Source: UBA7657 sp049652985
GTDB lineage: Bacteria; Pseudomonadota; Alphaproteobacteria; Micavibrionales; Micavibrionaceae
Reading direction: 5' to 3'
Assembly: GCA_049652985.1 (NCBI GenBank)
Contig: JBASFK010000008.1
Location: 1 to 64,000 of the forward strand
Length of the DNA stretch: 64,000 nt
Within the stretch, counting starts at the first letter, position 1. Each line of letters opens with the position of its first letter. Below the pieces are notes generated by a model. It was not told the DNA's origin. It worked only from the letters and a program-made list of their open reading frames with translations, and ran no database searches. Below, in pieces: positions 49,875 through 57,207 of the stretch. A program made the position numbers and the translations under genes.

Positions 49875-50420
49875 ATGAAGAGTATTTATCTGATGACGGC
49901 AGCTGCCGTTGCGCTGGTCGGCTTTAGCGGCCCCGTTAAGGCCGAAACGGTAACCACCAAGGTTACCGTCCAGCAAAAAGACATTCCGGACGTCAACAAG
50001 GTCAATCTGACCGTGTTCGACGCGGACCAGAATGGAATTTTGTCGATGAAAGAAGTCGGTCAATATCTTTTCAAGGTATTCGATAACGATAAAAACGGCT
50101 CTATCGACAACATTGAAATCAAGCAAAAACGTTTCATGACCATCATCCCGATGGAAAAAGAAACCACGCTTCAGGTCGATTTCGACGATGACGGCCAGCC
50201 GGAGAAAGTCGAGCACAGCGAGGAAAACTTTATTAAACAGTCCCAACTGATGCGTTTCGATAACAACATGGACGGCCTGTCCGCCAACGAATTCATCAAC
50301 ACCGGCTTTGAAGTGCTTGATGACGACGAGGACAAGCTGATCAACAGCGAGGAATGGGATGAGGCCTACATGGAGCTCACCCGCGCCCCGGTTAACGAGC
50401 CCGAGCGTTACCAAAACTAA
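49875..50420 (+). CDS. Secreted EF-hand calcium-binding protein
   Basis: Periplasmic protein (181 aa) with signal peptide MKSIYLMTAAAVALVGFSGP ending at KA-E. Four EF-hand-like loops are visible: DADQNGILSMKE, DNDKNGSIDNIE, DNNMDGLSANEF and DDDEDKLINSEE, in two pairs separated by about 50 residues. The first three keep the D-x-D/N-x-N/D-G pattern, so Ca2+ binding is likely; the fourth has Lys at the Gly position. AGGGAGAATGAATA precedes the ATG. A perfect EcfG-type promoter and a terminator bracket the gene. Confidence 0.88.
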   Translation: MKSIYLMTAAAVALVGFSGPVKAETVTTKVTVQQKDIPDVNKVNLTVFDADQNGILSMKEVGQYLFKVFDNDKNGSIDNIEIKQKRFMTIIPMEKETTLQVDFDDDGQPEKVEHSEENFIKQSQLMRFDNNMDGLSANEFINTGFEVLDDDEDKLINSEEWDEAYMELTRAPVNEPERYQN

Positions 50421-50442
50421 GCCAGCTCGTCGCTTTCCAGTG

Positions 50443-50474
50443 AAAACCGCCCTTGAAAAAAGGGCGGTTTTTTT
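50443..50474 (+). terminator. Terminator after the EF-hand gene
   Basis: AAAACCGCCCTT pairs with AAGGGCGGTTTT around a short A-rich loop, followed by seven T. The next promoter begins at the very next base. Confidence 0.88.
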
Positions 50475-50499
50475 GGAACATTTCGGTGGGGGCTGCGTT
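50475..50499 (+). promoter_or_regulatory. EcfG-type stress promoter abutting a terminator
   Basis: GGAAC (50475-50479), 16 bases, CGTT (50496-50499), a perfect match that starts directly after the T run of the preceding terminator and lies 25 bases before the ATG at 50524. Confidence 0.75.
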
Positions 50500-50523
50500 G
50501 GGAGGGGTAGAAAGGAAGAAAAT

Positions 50524-50754
50524 ATGAAAATATTCCATACAATTTTCTCGTGGCCTATCAATGGTTTGAAGGGCGTGACGGACTTCCTGGGTTCCTGGCC
50601 AATAGAGGACGATACCAGGCTGGCATATGACCGCACCCGGGACTTTACGGACCCTTACAGCGATCTTCATTACCTGCACGATACCGAAATGGAGCGCCTT
50701 GTAAAAACCATCGAAAACATGAAAAGCGACATCGGTCGTTCCCAATATCAATAA
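50524..50754 (+). CDS. Unknown 76-aa protein of the stress cluster
   Basis: Not recognised. AGGAAGAAAAT precedes the ATG at 50524. The N-terminus is mildly amphipathic (MKIFHTIFSWPINGLKGVTD) and the rest is charged, rich in Asp/Tyr/His (DFTDPYSDLHYLHDTEMERL). No signal peptide or membrane span is clear. It has its own GGAAC-type promoter and a following terminator, so it is a single-gene stress-regulated unit. Confidence 0.65.
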   Translation: MKIFHTIFSWPINGLKGVTDFLGSWPIEDDTRLAYDRTRDFTDPYSDLHYLHDTEMERLVKTIENMKSDIGRSQYQ

Positions 50755-50780
50755 ATAACAATAAGGGATTCTTCATATAC

Positions 50781-50815
50781 AAACCCGCCGCACGAATTCG
50801 CCGGCGGGTTTTTTA
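50781..50815. terminator. Terminator between convergent small genes
   Basis: AAACCCGCCG (50781-50790) pairs with CGGCGGGTTT (50802-50811), with T residues to 50814. It can serve the gene at 50524 and the convergent one ending at 50833. Confidence 0.85.
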
Positions 50816-50832
50816 TTGCAGGGTAACCCTCA

Positions 50833-51048
50833 TTACTTCGGAACGTTCGCGATGGCCAGTTGCTGGGCATCCTCCAGCTTGTTGACGCTGCCCGTGGACA
50901 CGATGGCTCCGCGAAACGAAACGATCCATTTCCATGATTCTTTGTTCTGGGAGCATTGAGCCGCGGTTTTTTGCTTCTCAACAACCAGTTCATAGTTATT
51001 GATGTCCGTGCAGAGTTTTTGGGTTTCCCAGTTCATTTCAACGCTCAT
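50833..51048 (-). CDS. Unknown 71-aa protein
   Basis: Not recognised. Start chosen at ATG 51048 after GGAGGATTGAAC. The product reads MSVEMNWETQKLCTDINNYE and then SWKWIVSFRGAIVSTGSVNK and LEDAQQLAIANVPK, a compact alpha-beta pattern with two Cys. Its 5' leader holds an inverted repeat TTCTCCC-TTCCA-GGGAGAA. No GGAAC promoter is seen for it. Confidence 0.6.
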   Translation of the reverse strand: MSVEMNWETQKLCTDINNYELVVEKQKTAAQCSQNKESWKWIVSFRGAIVSTGSVNKLEDAQQLAIANVPK

Positions 51049-51099
51049 GTTCAATCCTCCATGTTAAAAATTCTCCCTTCCAGGGAGAAGGCTGTTCTA

Positions 51100-51126
51100 A
51101 AAAAGGCCCGTTCTCCGGGCCTTTTT
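51100..51126. terminator. Terminator
   Basis: AAAAAGGCCCG pairs with CGGGCCTTTTT around a short loop. On the minus strand it ends the transcript of the two small membrane-protein genes at 51129-51380. Confidence 0.82.
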
Positions 51127-51128
51127 GA

Positions 51129-51200
51129 TTAGAAGAATATGTTGTAAAGAATAATGATAGGGATCGGCACGCCGATCAAAAACATCAAAAAGCTTTTCAT
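51129..51200 (-). CDS. 23-residue hydrophobic membrane peptide
   Basis: Very short ORF with a good ribosome site (AAGGAGACGGGAGC before ATG). The peptide is one membrane span: it starts MKSFLMFLIGVPIPIIILYN and ends IFF. It follows the 55-aa gene by 12 bases and is followed by a terminator, so both probably share one stress-type transcript. The function is unknown; single-span peptides of this size often modulate larger membrane proteins. Confidence 0.55.
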   Translation of the reverse strand: MKSFLMFLIGVPIPIIILYNIFF

Positions 51201-51212
51201 GCTCCCGTCTCC

Positions 51213-51380
51213 TTATTTTGCCGTTGTGTTATCGTCAATCTCGTCGCCGATTTCCTCGACAACTTCACCGACGCTGCCGGATATGCCATCATTCCTGGGC
51301 TCGTTATATTGAACGAACAGGACACCAAGTATGGCAACCAACAATACCGCAATTAGTAACAAAAGGCCTCTATCGTTCAT
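51213..51380 (-). CDS. 55-aa single-span membrane protein
   Basis: Not recognised. The ORF starts MNDRGLLLLIAVLLVAILGV, giving one N-terminal membrane segment. A polar acidic tail (residues 26-55, rich in Asp/Glu, including SVGEVVEEIGDEIDD) follows and would lie outside the membrane. The upstream region has a perfect GGAAC-N16-CGTT site. The ribosome site is weak (GGACCGCCACG). Confidence 0.6.
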   Translation of the reverse strand: MNDRGLLLLIAVLLVAILGVLFVQYNEPRNDGISGSVGEVVEEIGDEIDDNTTAK

Positions 51381-51421
51381 CGTGGCGGTCCTTTTCTATT
51401 GTGCATTTCCTTCCTTGGGCC

Positions 51422-51446
51422 AACGCAGCCGTTAGGAATGAGTTCC
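51422..51446 (-). promoter_or_regulatory. EcfG-type stress promoter
   Basis: On the minus strand GGAAC, 16 bases, CGTT. It lies 42 bases before the 55-aa membrane protein gene and overlaps no coding sequence. Confidence 0.75.
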
Positions 51447-51459
51447 GCTATTGGCCTCG

Positions 51460-51882
51460 TCAATGCAGCAGCTTTTCGGCGGCGATATAACCCGCGAGGC
51501 TGGCGATCATGACGGCCGTTTTGGGGTTTTCACGGATCGGCTCTTCCAGCTCCTCGCCCACGACTTCAAGCGCGGAATGGAGATTATCCTTGAGGATGCC
51601 GTAATAGCCCTGCAGTTGTTTGCGTTTCTCGTTATATACCCCGTAAACCACTGCGGCGATAATAACACCCAGTGACAAAATCAGCGCGCCGATAACAAGG
51701 CGCGCGGTCTGAAGGTCGTAATGCGTGACCAGCCAGTCATAACCGGCAGCCACCAGGAAGCCCGAACCCGCAACCGCCAGGAAACCTGCGAGTAAAAGCG
51801 CAGGCCCCATCTGGTTGCGGACAGGACGTGATTCCTGCATAAGCAGCGATATAATCGCCTGCTCAAGCGAAGACGCGGGCAT
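51460..51882 (-). CDS. Two-span membrane protein, stress cluster
   Basis: Unknown inner-membrane protein (140 aa). Two hydrophobic segments (GPALLLAGFLAVAGSGFLVA and LVIGALILSLGVIIAAVVYG) form a hairpin, followed by a helical cytosolic part and a weak hydrophobic end (TAVMIASLAGYIAAEKLL). The architecture resembles phage-holin/YqjE-type proteins that accompany YqjD/DUF883 proteins. It starts 3 bases after the stop of the DUF883-like gene, so the two form an operon. Confidence 0.7.
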   Translation of the reverse strand: MPASSLEQAIISLLMQESRPVRNQMGPALLLAGFLAVAGSGFLVAAGYDWLVTHYDLQTARLVIGALILSLGVIIAAVVYGVYNEKRKQLQGYYGILKDNLHSALEVVGEELEEPIRENPKTAVMIASLAGYIAAEKLLH

Positions 51883-51885
51883 GGC

Positions 51886-52248
51886 TTAACGGCGCTTTCC
51901 GAGAAGGAAGCTCGCCGCGAGGCCAGCAAAGAAAGCGATGGCAAGAGCTTGCCCTGGCTTTTCCGTGACGCGGTGCTCCATTTTGTGAAGCGTGTTCTCG
52001 CCTGCCTTGCGTGCTTTTTCAAGCTGCTTGCCTGCGAAGCGTTTCGCATCATCGACATGTTTGCCGCCGTTTGATTTCACGTGGCTTGTCAGCGACACAA
52101 CGTCATCTTTAAGTGACGCGAGGTCGTCCTTGATGTGGTTGATTTCGGGATATTCAGAACTCAGAGAGTTCAGACCCGGACCCACGGCCCGGAGAGCCGA
52201 GAAATCGTCGTCTTTCGAAGTGTTGTAGTCGGATTTGTTTTTACCCAT
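51886..52248 (-). CDS. DUF883/YqjD-like membrane-anchored protein
   Basis: Probable DUF883 family member (120 aa). The middle is a long amphipathic helix (INHIKDDLASLKDDVVSLTS and KHVDDAKRFAGKQLEKARKA), and the C-terminus is a membrane anchor (PGQALAIAFFAGLAASFLLG) ending KRR. In E. coli YqjD/ElaB proteins bind ribosomes at the membrane in stationary phase. ATG at 52248 is after AGGAGAAAACC. A perfect EcfG-type promoter lies upstream. Confidence 0.8.
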   Translation of the reverse strand: MGKNKSDYNTSKDDDFSALRAVGPGLNSLSSEYPEINHIKDDLASLKDDVVSLTSHVKSNGGKHVDDAKRFAGKQLEKARKAGENTLHKMEHRVTEKPGQALAIAFFAGLAASFLLGKRR

Positions 52249-52282
52249 TGGTTTTCTCCTGTTGTTAGATATCAGGTGAACC

Positions 52283-52308
52283 AACGGTTAAAATAAGGAG
52301 AAAGTTCC
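52283..52308 (-). promoter_or_regulatory. EcfG-type stress promoter
   Basis: On the minus strand GGAAC, 17 bases, CGTT, 35 bases upstream of the DUF883-like gene. Confidence 0.75.
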
Positions 52309-52321
52309 TGAGGGTGGCACT

Positions 52322-53044
52322 TTAGCTCTTGATCTGGCCGGTAAAGAGGTAACCCACGCCACGGACGGTTTTGATGAATTTAGGGTTTTTCGGGTCGTCT
52401 TTGATCTTTTTCCGGATACGGCCGATCTGGATATCGATGGCGCGGTCGTACGAATCGAAATTGCCGCTGCGGGTCAGCTCGAATAAAAATTCGCGGCTGA
52501 GCGCCCGGTTCGGCGACAGCAGCAGCGCCTCCAGCAGCTTGAACTCGCCGGTCGTAAGGTCTGCCGAGCGGTTCTTCTCATCGAAGAGCTGGTATTGCGT
52601 CCGGTCCAGGCACCAGTTCGCGAAAAAGATTTTGTCCGGAGCGCCTTGCTGCTGCGGGCTGTTTTCGTTGGGCGCTTCCGGCGCGCGGCGGAGAACAGCT
52701 TTGATTCGGGCCGACAGCTCACGCATTTCAAAAGGCTTTGTAATGTAATCGTCCGCGCCCATCTCCAGCCCGACAATTTTTTCAGTCGTGTCGCTTTTGC
52801 CGCTGACGATAATGATGAATGCGTTGCTGGCCTGGCGGATATCCTTGATAAGGCTGAAACCTTCCGCATCCGGCAGAACGAGATCAAGCAGAACAACGTC
52901 CGCCTCGCAATGGGGCAGCTTTTCGTGCAGGTCCTTACCGCTGACGGCCTTGACGACTCGGTAGCCGTCATCCTCCAGGTACTGGCCTACGACCAGCTGC
53001 AGGTTTGCATCATCGTCAACGCTCAATATGGTCGCTTTTGGCAC
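52322..53044 (-). CDS. OmpR-family response regulator
   Basis: Two-component regulator (240 aa). The receiver domain has SVDDDANLQLVVGQYLEDDG, the phosphoacceptor in DVVLLDLVLPDAEGFSLIKD and the Lys in DDYITKPFEMRELSARIKAV. The winged-helix DNA-binding domain is at about residues 145-235 (LTTGEFKLLEALLLSPNRAL, then SYDRAIDIQIGRIRKKIKDD and TVRGVGYLFTG). No kinase is adjacent on the same strand; the hybrid kinase 0.8 kb away could be related, but this is not shown. Confidence 0.93.
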   Translation of the reverse strand: MPKATILSVDDDANLQLVVGQYLEDDGYRVVKAVSGKDLHEKLPHCEADVVLLDLVLPDAEGFSLIKDIRQASNAFIIIVSGKSDTTEKIVGLEMGADDYITKPFEMRELSARIKAVLRRAPEAPNENSPQQQGAPDKIFFANWCLDRTQYQLFDEKNRSADLTTGEFKLLEALLLSPNRALSREFLFELTRSGNFDSYDRAIDIQIGRIRKKIKDDPKNPKFIKTVRGVGYLFTGQIKS

Positions 53045-53200
53045 GCGGCTTCCGTTCTTTGCAGGTTAAGAATTTGAAATGACTATATATTCTTGTTAAC
53101 AAAAAAGAAACAAACTTTTTCATCCTTCATACATGCAGGACAAATAGGTGTTACCAGAGGGGGTTAGGCTTAAGGCTGGTTAATTGAAAAGGAGCCTGTC

Positions 53201-53749
53201 ATGTTTGAACAAACCGCTCTCGTGAACGAGATGAAGAATCTTCGTAAATTTGCCTTCCGTCTCGCCGGCAATGCGAGCGACGCGGAAGATCTACTCCAAT
53301 CCACTGTTTTGCGCGCCCTTGAGAAAAAGCACCTGTTCCAAAAGGACACGGATCTTTTTAAATGGACGTCTAAGATCATGTTCAACCTGTTCGTGTCGGA
53401 ATACCGCCGCCGGACTAAGTTCGAAACGCAATACGATCCCGAAACTTACCTGGAGCGCCAGAGCGTCGAAGGTTCTCAGGAGGTCAAGCTCGCTCTCTCC
53501 AAAGTTAATGAGGCGATGAAGCAACTCTCCCACGACCACCAGGAGATTCTGGTCATGGTCTGTGTGAAGGGCATGCGCTACGAAGAAGTGTCCGAGACTC
53601 TGAGCATACCGGTCGGTACGGTTCGCTCGCGTCTTGCCCGGGCCCGCGAAAATCTGCAGGTCATTCTCGATACGCCCGTGAAGAGAACCACTGATCGTTT
53701 TATTCCGCCGTATCAACTCGGCAACGGGAAGAACGCTCTCGCCGCCTGA
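53201..53749 (+). CDS. ECF sigma factor, possibly EcfG-type
   Basis: Alternative sigma factor (182 aa) with region 2 (LRKFAFRLAGNASDAEDLLQ, then LFKWTSKIMFNLFVSEYRRR) and region 4 (LVMVCVKGMRYEEVSETLSI, then PVGTVRSRLARARENLQVIL). The block W.(x)IMxNLFVsexRRR and its setting among GGAAC-N16-CGTT promoters suggest the general-stress EcfG group, but PhyR and NepR are not in this window. No GGAAC site is seen upstream of the gene itself. GAAAAGGAGCCTGTC precedes the ATG. Confidence 0.88.
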   Translation: MFEQTALVNEMKNLRKFAFRLAGNASDAEDLLQSTVLRALEKKHLFQKDTDLFKWTSKIMFNLFVSEYRRRTKFETQYDPETYLERQSVEGSQEVKLALSKVNEAMKQLSHDHQEILVMVCVKGMRYEEVSETLSIPVGTVRSRLARARENLQVILDTPVKRTTDRFIPPYQLGNGKNALAA

Positions 53750-53770
53750 TTTTACGCTGAATATCCAATC

Positions 53771-53803
53771 AAGAAAAACCCGGTGAATGCCGGGTTTTTC
53801 TTT
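53771..53803. terminator. Bidirectional terminator after the sigma gene
   Basis: AAGAAAAACCCGG (53771-53783) pairs with CCGGGTTTTTCTT around a 6-base loop. A and T runs on both sides fit termination of the sigma gene and of the convergent kinase gene. Confidence 0.88.
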
Positions 53804-53829
53804 GTGTCCGGAGTCAGGAGGAGGGGGCT

Positions 53830-56136
53830 TTAGGCCGCTTTGCGGTCGTGGCCCAGATATTTAAGAATTTGCGACTTGAGATCGGTTTCGACGATGGGCT
53901 TGGGTAAGTATGCGTCCATCCCCGCAGCGATACATTTATCCTTATCCCCGACCAGGGCATGCGCCGTCATGCCGATAATCGGCGTGCGCTGCAAGTCTTT
54001 TTCGCCTTCCATGATGCGAATCTGCGCTGTGGCGGTAAAGCCGTCCATCTCCGGCATCTGTATGTCCATCAGGACGAGATCATATTGCTTTTCCTTCCAG
54101 AGATTGAGAGCCTCGAGGCCCGTGCGTGCAACGTCGTAGCGGCAACCAATCTCGTCAAGGATATAGCCTATGACGACGATATTGCCTTCATAATCTTCAA
54201 CCATCAGGATGCGGTTTTCGCCGCTGATGGCCGTCCTGATTTTCTCGGAAAGTTTTTTGCTCAGTATCTTGTTATCATTGTCAGTGGATGCGGCGGGAGC
54301 TGAGGAATCACACACCGGCAGCAGAAGGGTAAAGGACGAACCCTTGCCCTGTTCGCTTTCTACGAAAATGCTTCCACCCATCAATTGCGCCAGATTTCTT
54401 GATATCGGCAGGCCTAGTCCCGTGCCGCCATAACGGCGGGAAACCGAAGAATCGGCCTGTTTAAAGCGCTCGAAGATAATGTCCTGGTTTTCGCGCGCAA
54501 TGCCGATCCCCGTGTCACGAACTATAATTTCTAGGAATTCTGTGCCTTCGCGTTTCTCCGCGTTGGAAATAACCGTGACATTGCCTTTCTCGGTGAATTT
54601 TATGGCATTGCCGATAAGATTGATCAGGATCTGGCGGAAGCGGGTCTTGTCGCCGAAGAAATCCATACCTTTGGTATTGCCTTGCTCGAATGCGAAATCC
54701 AGGCCTTTTGCCCGCGCATTCACCGACATGATGCTGATGACCTGCTGAAACAGGTCTTCGAGCTTGAAGGTTTCATGCATAAGCTCAAGCTCTCCGCTTT
54801 CGATCTTGGAGAAATCGAGAATGTCACTGACGAGGTCCTTCAGCGTCGACGTGCTTGAAGAAAGCGTTCGCACGAGTTGCTGCTGCTTGCTGTTCAGGTG
54901 ATCGCTGTCCTTCTGGAATATTTCTGCGATACCGCTGATGGCTGTAAGGGGAGTGCGAATTTCATGGCTCATATGCGCAAGGAAATCGCTCTTGGCGCGG
55001 TTGGCTTTCTCCGCCATTTGTTTTTCGAATTTCAGCTTTTCCTGGTATTCCTTCATATAGGTGATGTCGATATTGGCGCCGACGATCCGGATCGCTTCGC
55101 CGTCGCGGTTGAATATCGCTTTCGCCCGCGAATTCACCCATGTCCAGCGCCCGCTGTCATGACGCATGCGGAAACTATTGGAATATTCCGATATCTCATG
55201 GTGGAAATAACGCTCGATATATTGCCAGACTTTATTTAAATCGTCGGGATGAATAAGATCGCGGAAATCATCGATCGTTCCGATGAAGGCTTCCCGGTCT
55301 TGTCCGAGCATGCCGAAAAACTGGCGCGAATAGAAAACTTTCCCCGTCTTCAGGTCCCAGTCGAAAATCCCGTCATTGGTGCCCTGGATGGCGAGGGCGA
55401 AGCGCTGCTCTGTGTCGCGCAGTGATTGTTCGGCATCATGCCGGCGGTTCTGCGTGTAGAACAGCATGATGTTGAAAACGATCACGGCCATGGCCGTCAG
55501 GATGCCGCCGATGCAGAGCGTGTAAAAATAATCGCTTTTCTTCTCGGCGAGCAGGGCAATGCGGTTGTTGAGAAGCTGGTGTTCTTCTTTCAGGATTCCG
55601 CTGTTAATCCTGAGCATGTCGTTCTTGGTATTCGTAATGACATCGACTTCATTGATGAATCCTTCGGGCACAGCAACCGGCTTATACAATTTTGCCCGTT
55701 CCTCAAGCCGGGCCGTGAGGTCGCGGAACAACTGGCGCAGCTCGGACACCCTGCTGCTCTGCGATGGGTTGTCCTTCACCAGTTCGCTGACCGTGGCCAG
55801 GAATTCGGAGATCGCCACTTTGCGGCTGACATACTCTTCCTGGAATTTATCCTGCCCCGTCATGACATAGGCGCGCTGACTTGAAATCATCCCTTCGGCT
55901 AGCGCCGAAAATTCTTCGGCCTGTAGAATGGTTTTGTAGGCGTGGTTGACCCAGTAATCGGTGCGTTGAATCTGGCGGTCGCCGGAGACGAGAATATACC
56001 CCAGCCAAAGGGTGCATATACCGACCAACGCAAGGATGACCAGCGCCCTCCGAACCATCTGACGGTCTTTGGTGATGCCGAGGAGCAGCCGGTGGATACG
56101 CGCTACCTTGTCTTTTACGCCAAGCTGATCTTTCAC
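53830..56136 (-). CDS. Hybrid sensor histidine kinase with CHASE3-like sensor and PAS
   Basis: Membrane-bound hybrid kinase (768 aa). Order: membrane span (ALVILALVGICTLWLGYILV), CHASE3-like periplasmic domain with QRAYVMTG, second span (LCIGGILTAMAVIVFNIMLF), PAS domain (GTNDGIFDWDLKTGKVFYSR), HisKA with the phospho-His in SDFLAHMSHEIRTPLTAISG, HATPase (NLIGNAIKFTEKG; DTGIGIARENQDIIFERFKQ; GGTGLGLPIS) and a C-terminal receiver (YDLVLMDIQMPEMDG). Start is uncertain: GTG 56136 is chosen because ATG 56175 and GTG 56202 lie against the preceding terminator. Confidence 0.9.
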   Translation of the reverse strand: MKDQLGVKDKVARIHRLLLGITKDRQMVRRALVILALVGICTLWLGYILVSGDRQIQRTDYWVNHAYKTILQAEEFSALAEGMISSQRAYVMTGQDKFQEEYVSRKVAISEFLATVSELVKDNPSQSSRVSELRQLFRDLTARLEERAKLYKPVAVPEGFINEVDVITNTKNDMLRINSGILKEEHQLLNNRIALLAEKKSDYFYTLCIGGILTAMAVIVFNIMLFYTQNRRHDAEQSLRDTEQRFALAIQGTNDGIFDWDLKTGKVFYSRQFFGMLGQDREAFIGTIDDFRDLIHPDDLNKVWQYIERYFHHEISEYSNSFRMRHDSGRWTWVNSRAKAIFNRDGEAIRIVGANIDITYMKEYQEKLKFEKQMAEKANRAKSDFLAHMSHEIRTPLTAISGIAEIFQKDSDHLNSKQQQLVRTLSSSTSTLKDLVSDILDFSKIESGELELMHETFKLEDLFQQVISIMSVNARAKGLDFAFEQGNTKGMDFFGDKTRFRQILINLIGNAIKFTEKGNVTVISNAEKREGTEFLEIIVRDTGIGIARENQDIIFERFKQADSSVSRRYGGTGLGLPISRNLAQLMGGSIFVESEQGKGSSFTLLLPVCDSSAPAASTDNDNKILSKKLSEKIRTAISGENRILMVEDYEGNIVVIGYILDEIGCRYDVARTGLEALNLWKEKQYDLVLMDIQMPEMDGFTATAQIRIMEGEKDLQRTPIIGMTAHALVGDKDKCIAAGMDAYLPKPIVETDLKSQILKYLGHDRKAA

Positions 56137-56206
56137 AGTAAATCTTTCAAATAATGGACAGTCATAAAAGCCCATCAGCGCGGCTGTTGCAAACAAAAAC
56201 ACGCAA

Positions 56207-56231
56207 AAAAGGCGCTGATACAGCGCCTTTT
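56207..56231. terminator. Terminator after the DUF1328 gene
   Basis: AAAAGGCGCTG and CAGCGCCTTTT are perfect arms around a 3-base loop, with T runs on the minus strand. It separates the DUF1328 gene from the hybrid kinase gene. Confidence 0.82.
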
Positions 56232-56250
56232 AAGGGATTTTCATCCTTCT

Positions 56251-56427
56251 TTATGCCGGGGGCATTCTGCCGCGCACAACGTGCGCGACCATGGCGATCA
56301 GGAATAGGATGATGAAGATAAAGAACAATATTTTTGCCATCTCCACGGACACGGCTGCAATGCCGCCAAAACCAAGCAGTCCGGCGATAAGGGCAATGAC
56401 GAGGAATGTAACAGCCCACTGCAACAT
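56251..56427 (-). CDS. DUF1328 family small membrane protein
   Basis: 58-aa membrane protein of the YtjA/DUF1328 family. It starts MLQWAVTFLVIALIAGLLGF and continues GGIAAVSVEMAKILFFIFII, two membrane spans, then a short basic tail with an unusual RGRMPPA end. GGAGAGCACC precedes the ATG at 56427. Members are often stress-induced; here a near-consensus GGAAC-type site lies 40 bases upstream. Confidence 0.88.
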   Translation of the reverse strand: MLQWAVTFLVIALIAGLLGFGGIAAVSVEMAKILFFIFIILFLIAMVAHVVRGRMPPA

Positions 56428-56466
56428 GGTGCTCTCCTTTGCTTCGAATATGTTTTCAGCTATACC

Positions 56467-56491
56467 AACTATATGGGCAAGAAAAAGTTCC
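56467..56491 (-). promoter_or_regulatory. Near-consensus EcfG-type promoter
   Basis: On the minus strand GGAAC, 16 bases, AGTT (one mismatch to CGTT), placed to drive the DUF1328 gene. It is back to back with a similar site on the plus strand. Confidence 0.55.
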
Positions 56492-56498
56492 TAAAGCG

Positions 56499-56523
56499 GG
56501 AACCCGCCGGGCCGCCGGTTGTT
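56499..56523 (+). promoter_or_regulatory. Near-consensus EcfG-type promoter
   Basis: GGAAC (56499-56503), 16 bases, TGTT (one mismatch to CGTT), 41 bases before the ATG at 56564. Confidence 0.45.
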
Positions 56524-56563
56524 ATTATTGTGGGGCCTTGCAACGTCAATATTCCGGGAAAAA

Positions 56564-56758
56564 ATGAAAATCGTAGCTCAAAATATAACGGATTTTGACA
56601 TACAGGCCTTGGTCGATAATGAACTCTCCTGGGAGAAGCAAAAGGCCGTTCGGGCCCGTATCCATGCCGATCCTGACCTCCGCCGCCGCTATAATGAACT
56701 CTGCCGTCAGAAGCAGCTGCTGCAGGAATGGTGGGAAAGCGGGGGTTTTTCCCACTGA
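56564..56758 (+). CDS. Small anti-sigma-like protein
   Basis: Unknown soluble protein (64 aa). The segment DFDIQALVDNELSWEKQKAV followed by RARIHADPDLRRRYNELCRQ resembles the N-terminal sigma-binding helices of membrane anti-sigma factors (the VDGEL...HLAADP.L pattern), but there is no membrane span or zinc motif. GGGAAAAA precedes the ATG. A weak GGAAC-type site is upstream, so it could be a feedback regulator in the stress response; this is speculative. Confidence 0.55.
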   Translation: MKIVAQNITDFDIQALVDNELSWEKQKAVRARIHADPDLRRRYNELCRQKQLLQEWWESGGFSH

Positions 56759-56860
56759 ATTGCCTTCTTCCGCGCCCTTTTTCCTTAAAACAGCAAAACC
56801 CTTGATTTCCGGGGGACTTAACCATTATAAGACAGTGTCTTTAAAAGACCTCTCTGGTAC

Positions 56861-56936
56861 GTCCCCTTCGTCTAGAGGCCTAGGACACCTCCCTTTCACG
56901 GAGGCGACACGGGTTCGAATCCCGTAGGGGACGCCA
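56861..56936 (+). tRNA. tRNA-Glu (anticodon TTC)
   Basis: The 76-base cloverleaf has acceptor arms GTCCCCT / AGGGGAC, D-loop CGTCTAGAGGCCTAGGA, anticodon stem CCTCC/GGAGG around CTTTCAC (anticodon TTC), T-arm CGGGTTCGAATCCCG, discriminator G and encoded CCA. Its 3' end is the border to the AT-rich island, a common integration site for phage-like elements. Confidence 0.96.
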
Positions 56937-57110
56937 ATGATTTCAATGACTTAGCCACACATTCACACGCTACGGAAACCCCATGCGTAACATATGCGGA
57001 ATAACCGGGTAAGAACGACCCCGGATATGACCGTTTGTCCGCGCATGGATCGCCCCGCTTTGGGGGTACAAACTTATCCCACACGATTAAAGCCAGCCCC
57101 ATCAAAACGA

Positions 57111-57139
57111 TCCGCGCCCAGTTCGAATCCCGGCGCGGA
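57111..57139. repeat. Hairpin carrying a copy of the tRNA T-loop sequence
   Basis: TCCGCGCC (57111-57118) and GGCGCGGA (57132-57139) form a perfect 8-bp stem around a 13-base loop that contains GTTCGAATCCC. The 12-mer GTTCGAATCCCG is also in the tRNA-Glu T-arm (56913-56924). It may be a recombination-site remnant; it does not fold as a full tRNA arm. The remaining sequence 56937-57207 shows no convincing gene. Confidence 0.4.
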
Positions 57140-57207
57140 ATTGTAATTGGTGTCGCCTTCAGATGATCCATTTCGCGCGTTAGTTCAAACGCGAAAGGAG
57201 AAATACC

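Noticed and set aside
56896..57171. Minus-strand 91-codon frame overlapping the tRNA-Glu gene
   Set aside because: Its C-terminal part is the antisense of the tRNA (the usual SPTGFEPVSPP artefact) and there is no ribosome site. One hydrophobic stretch is not enough to support a protein.
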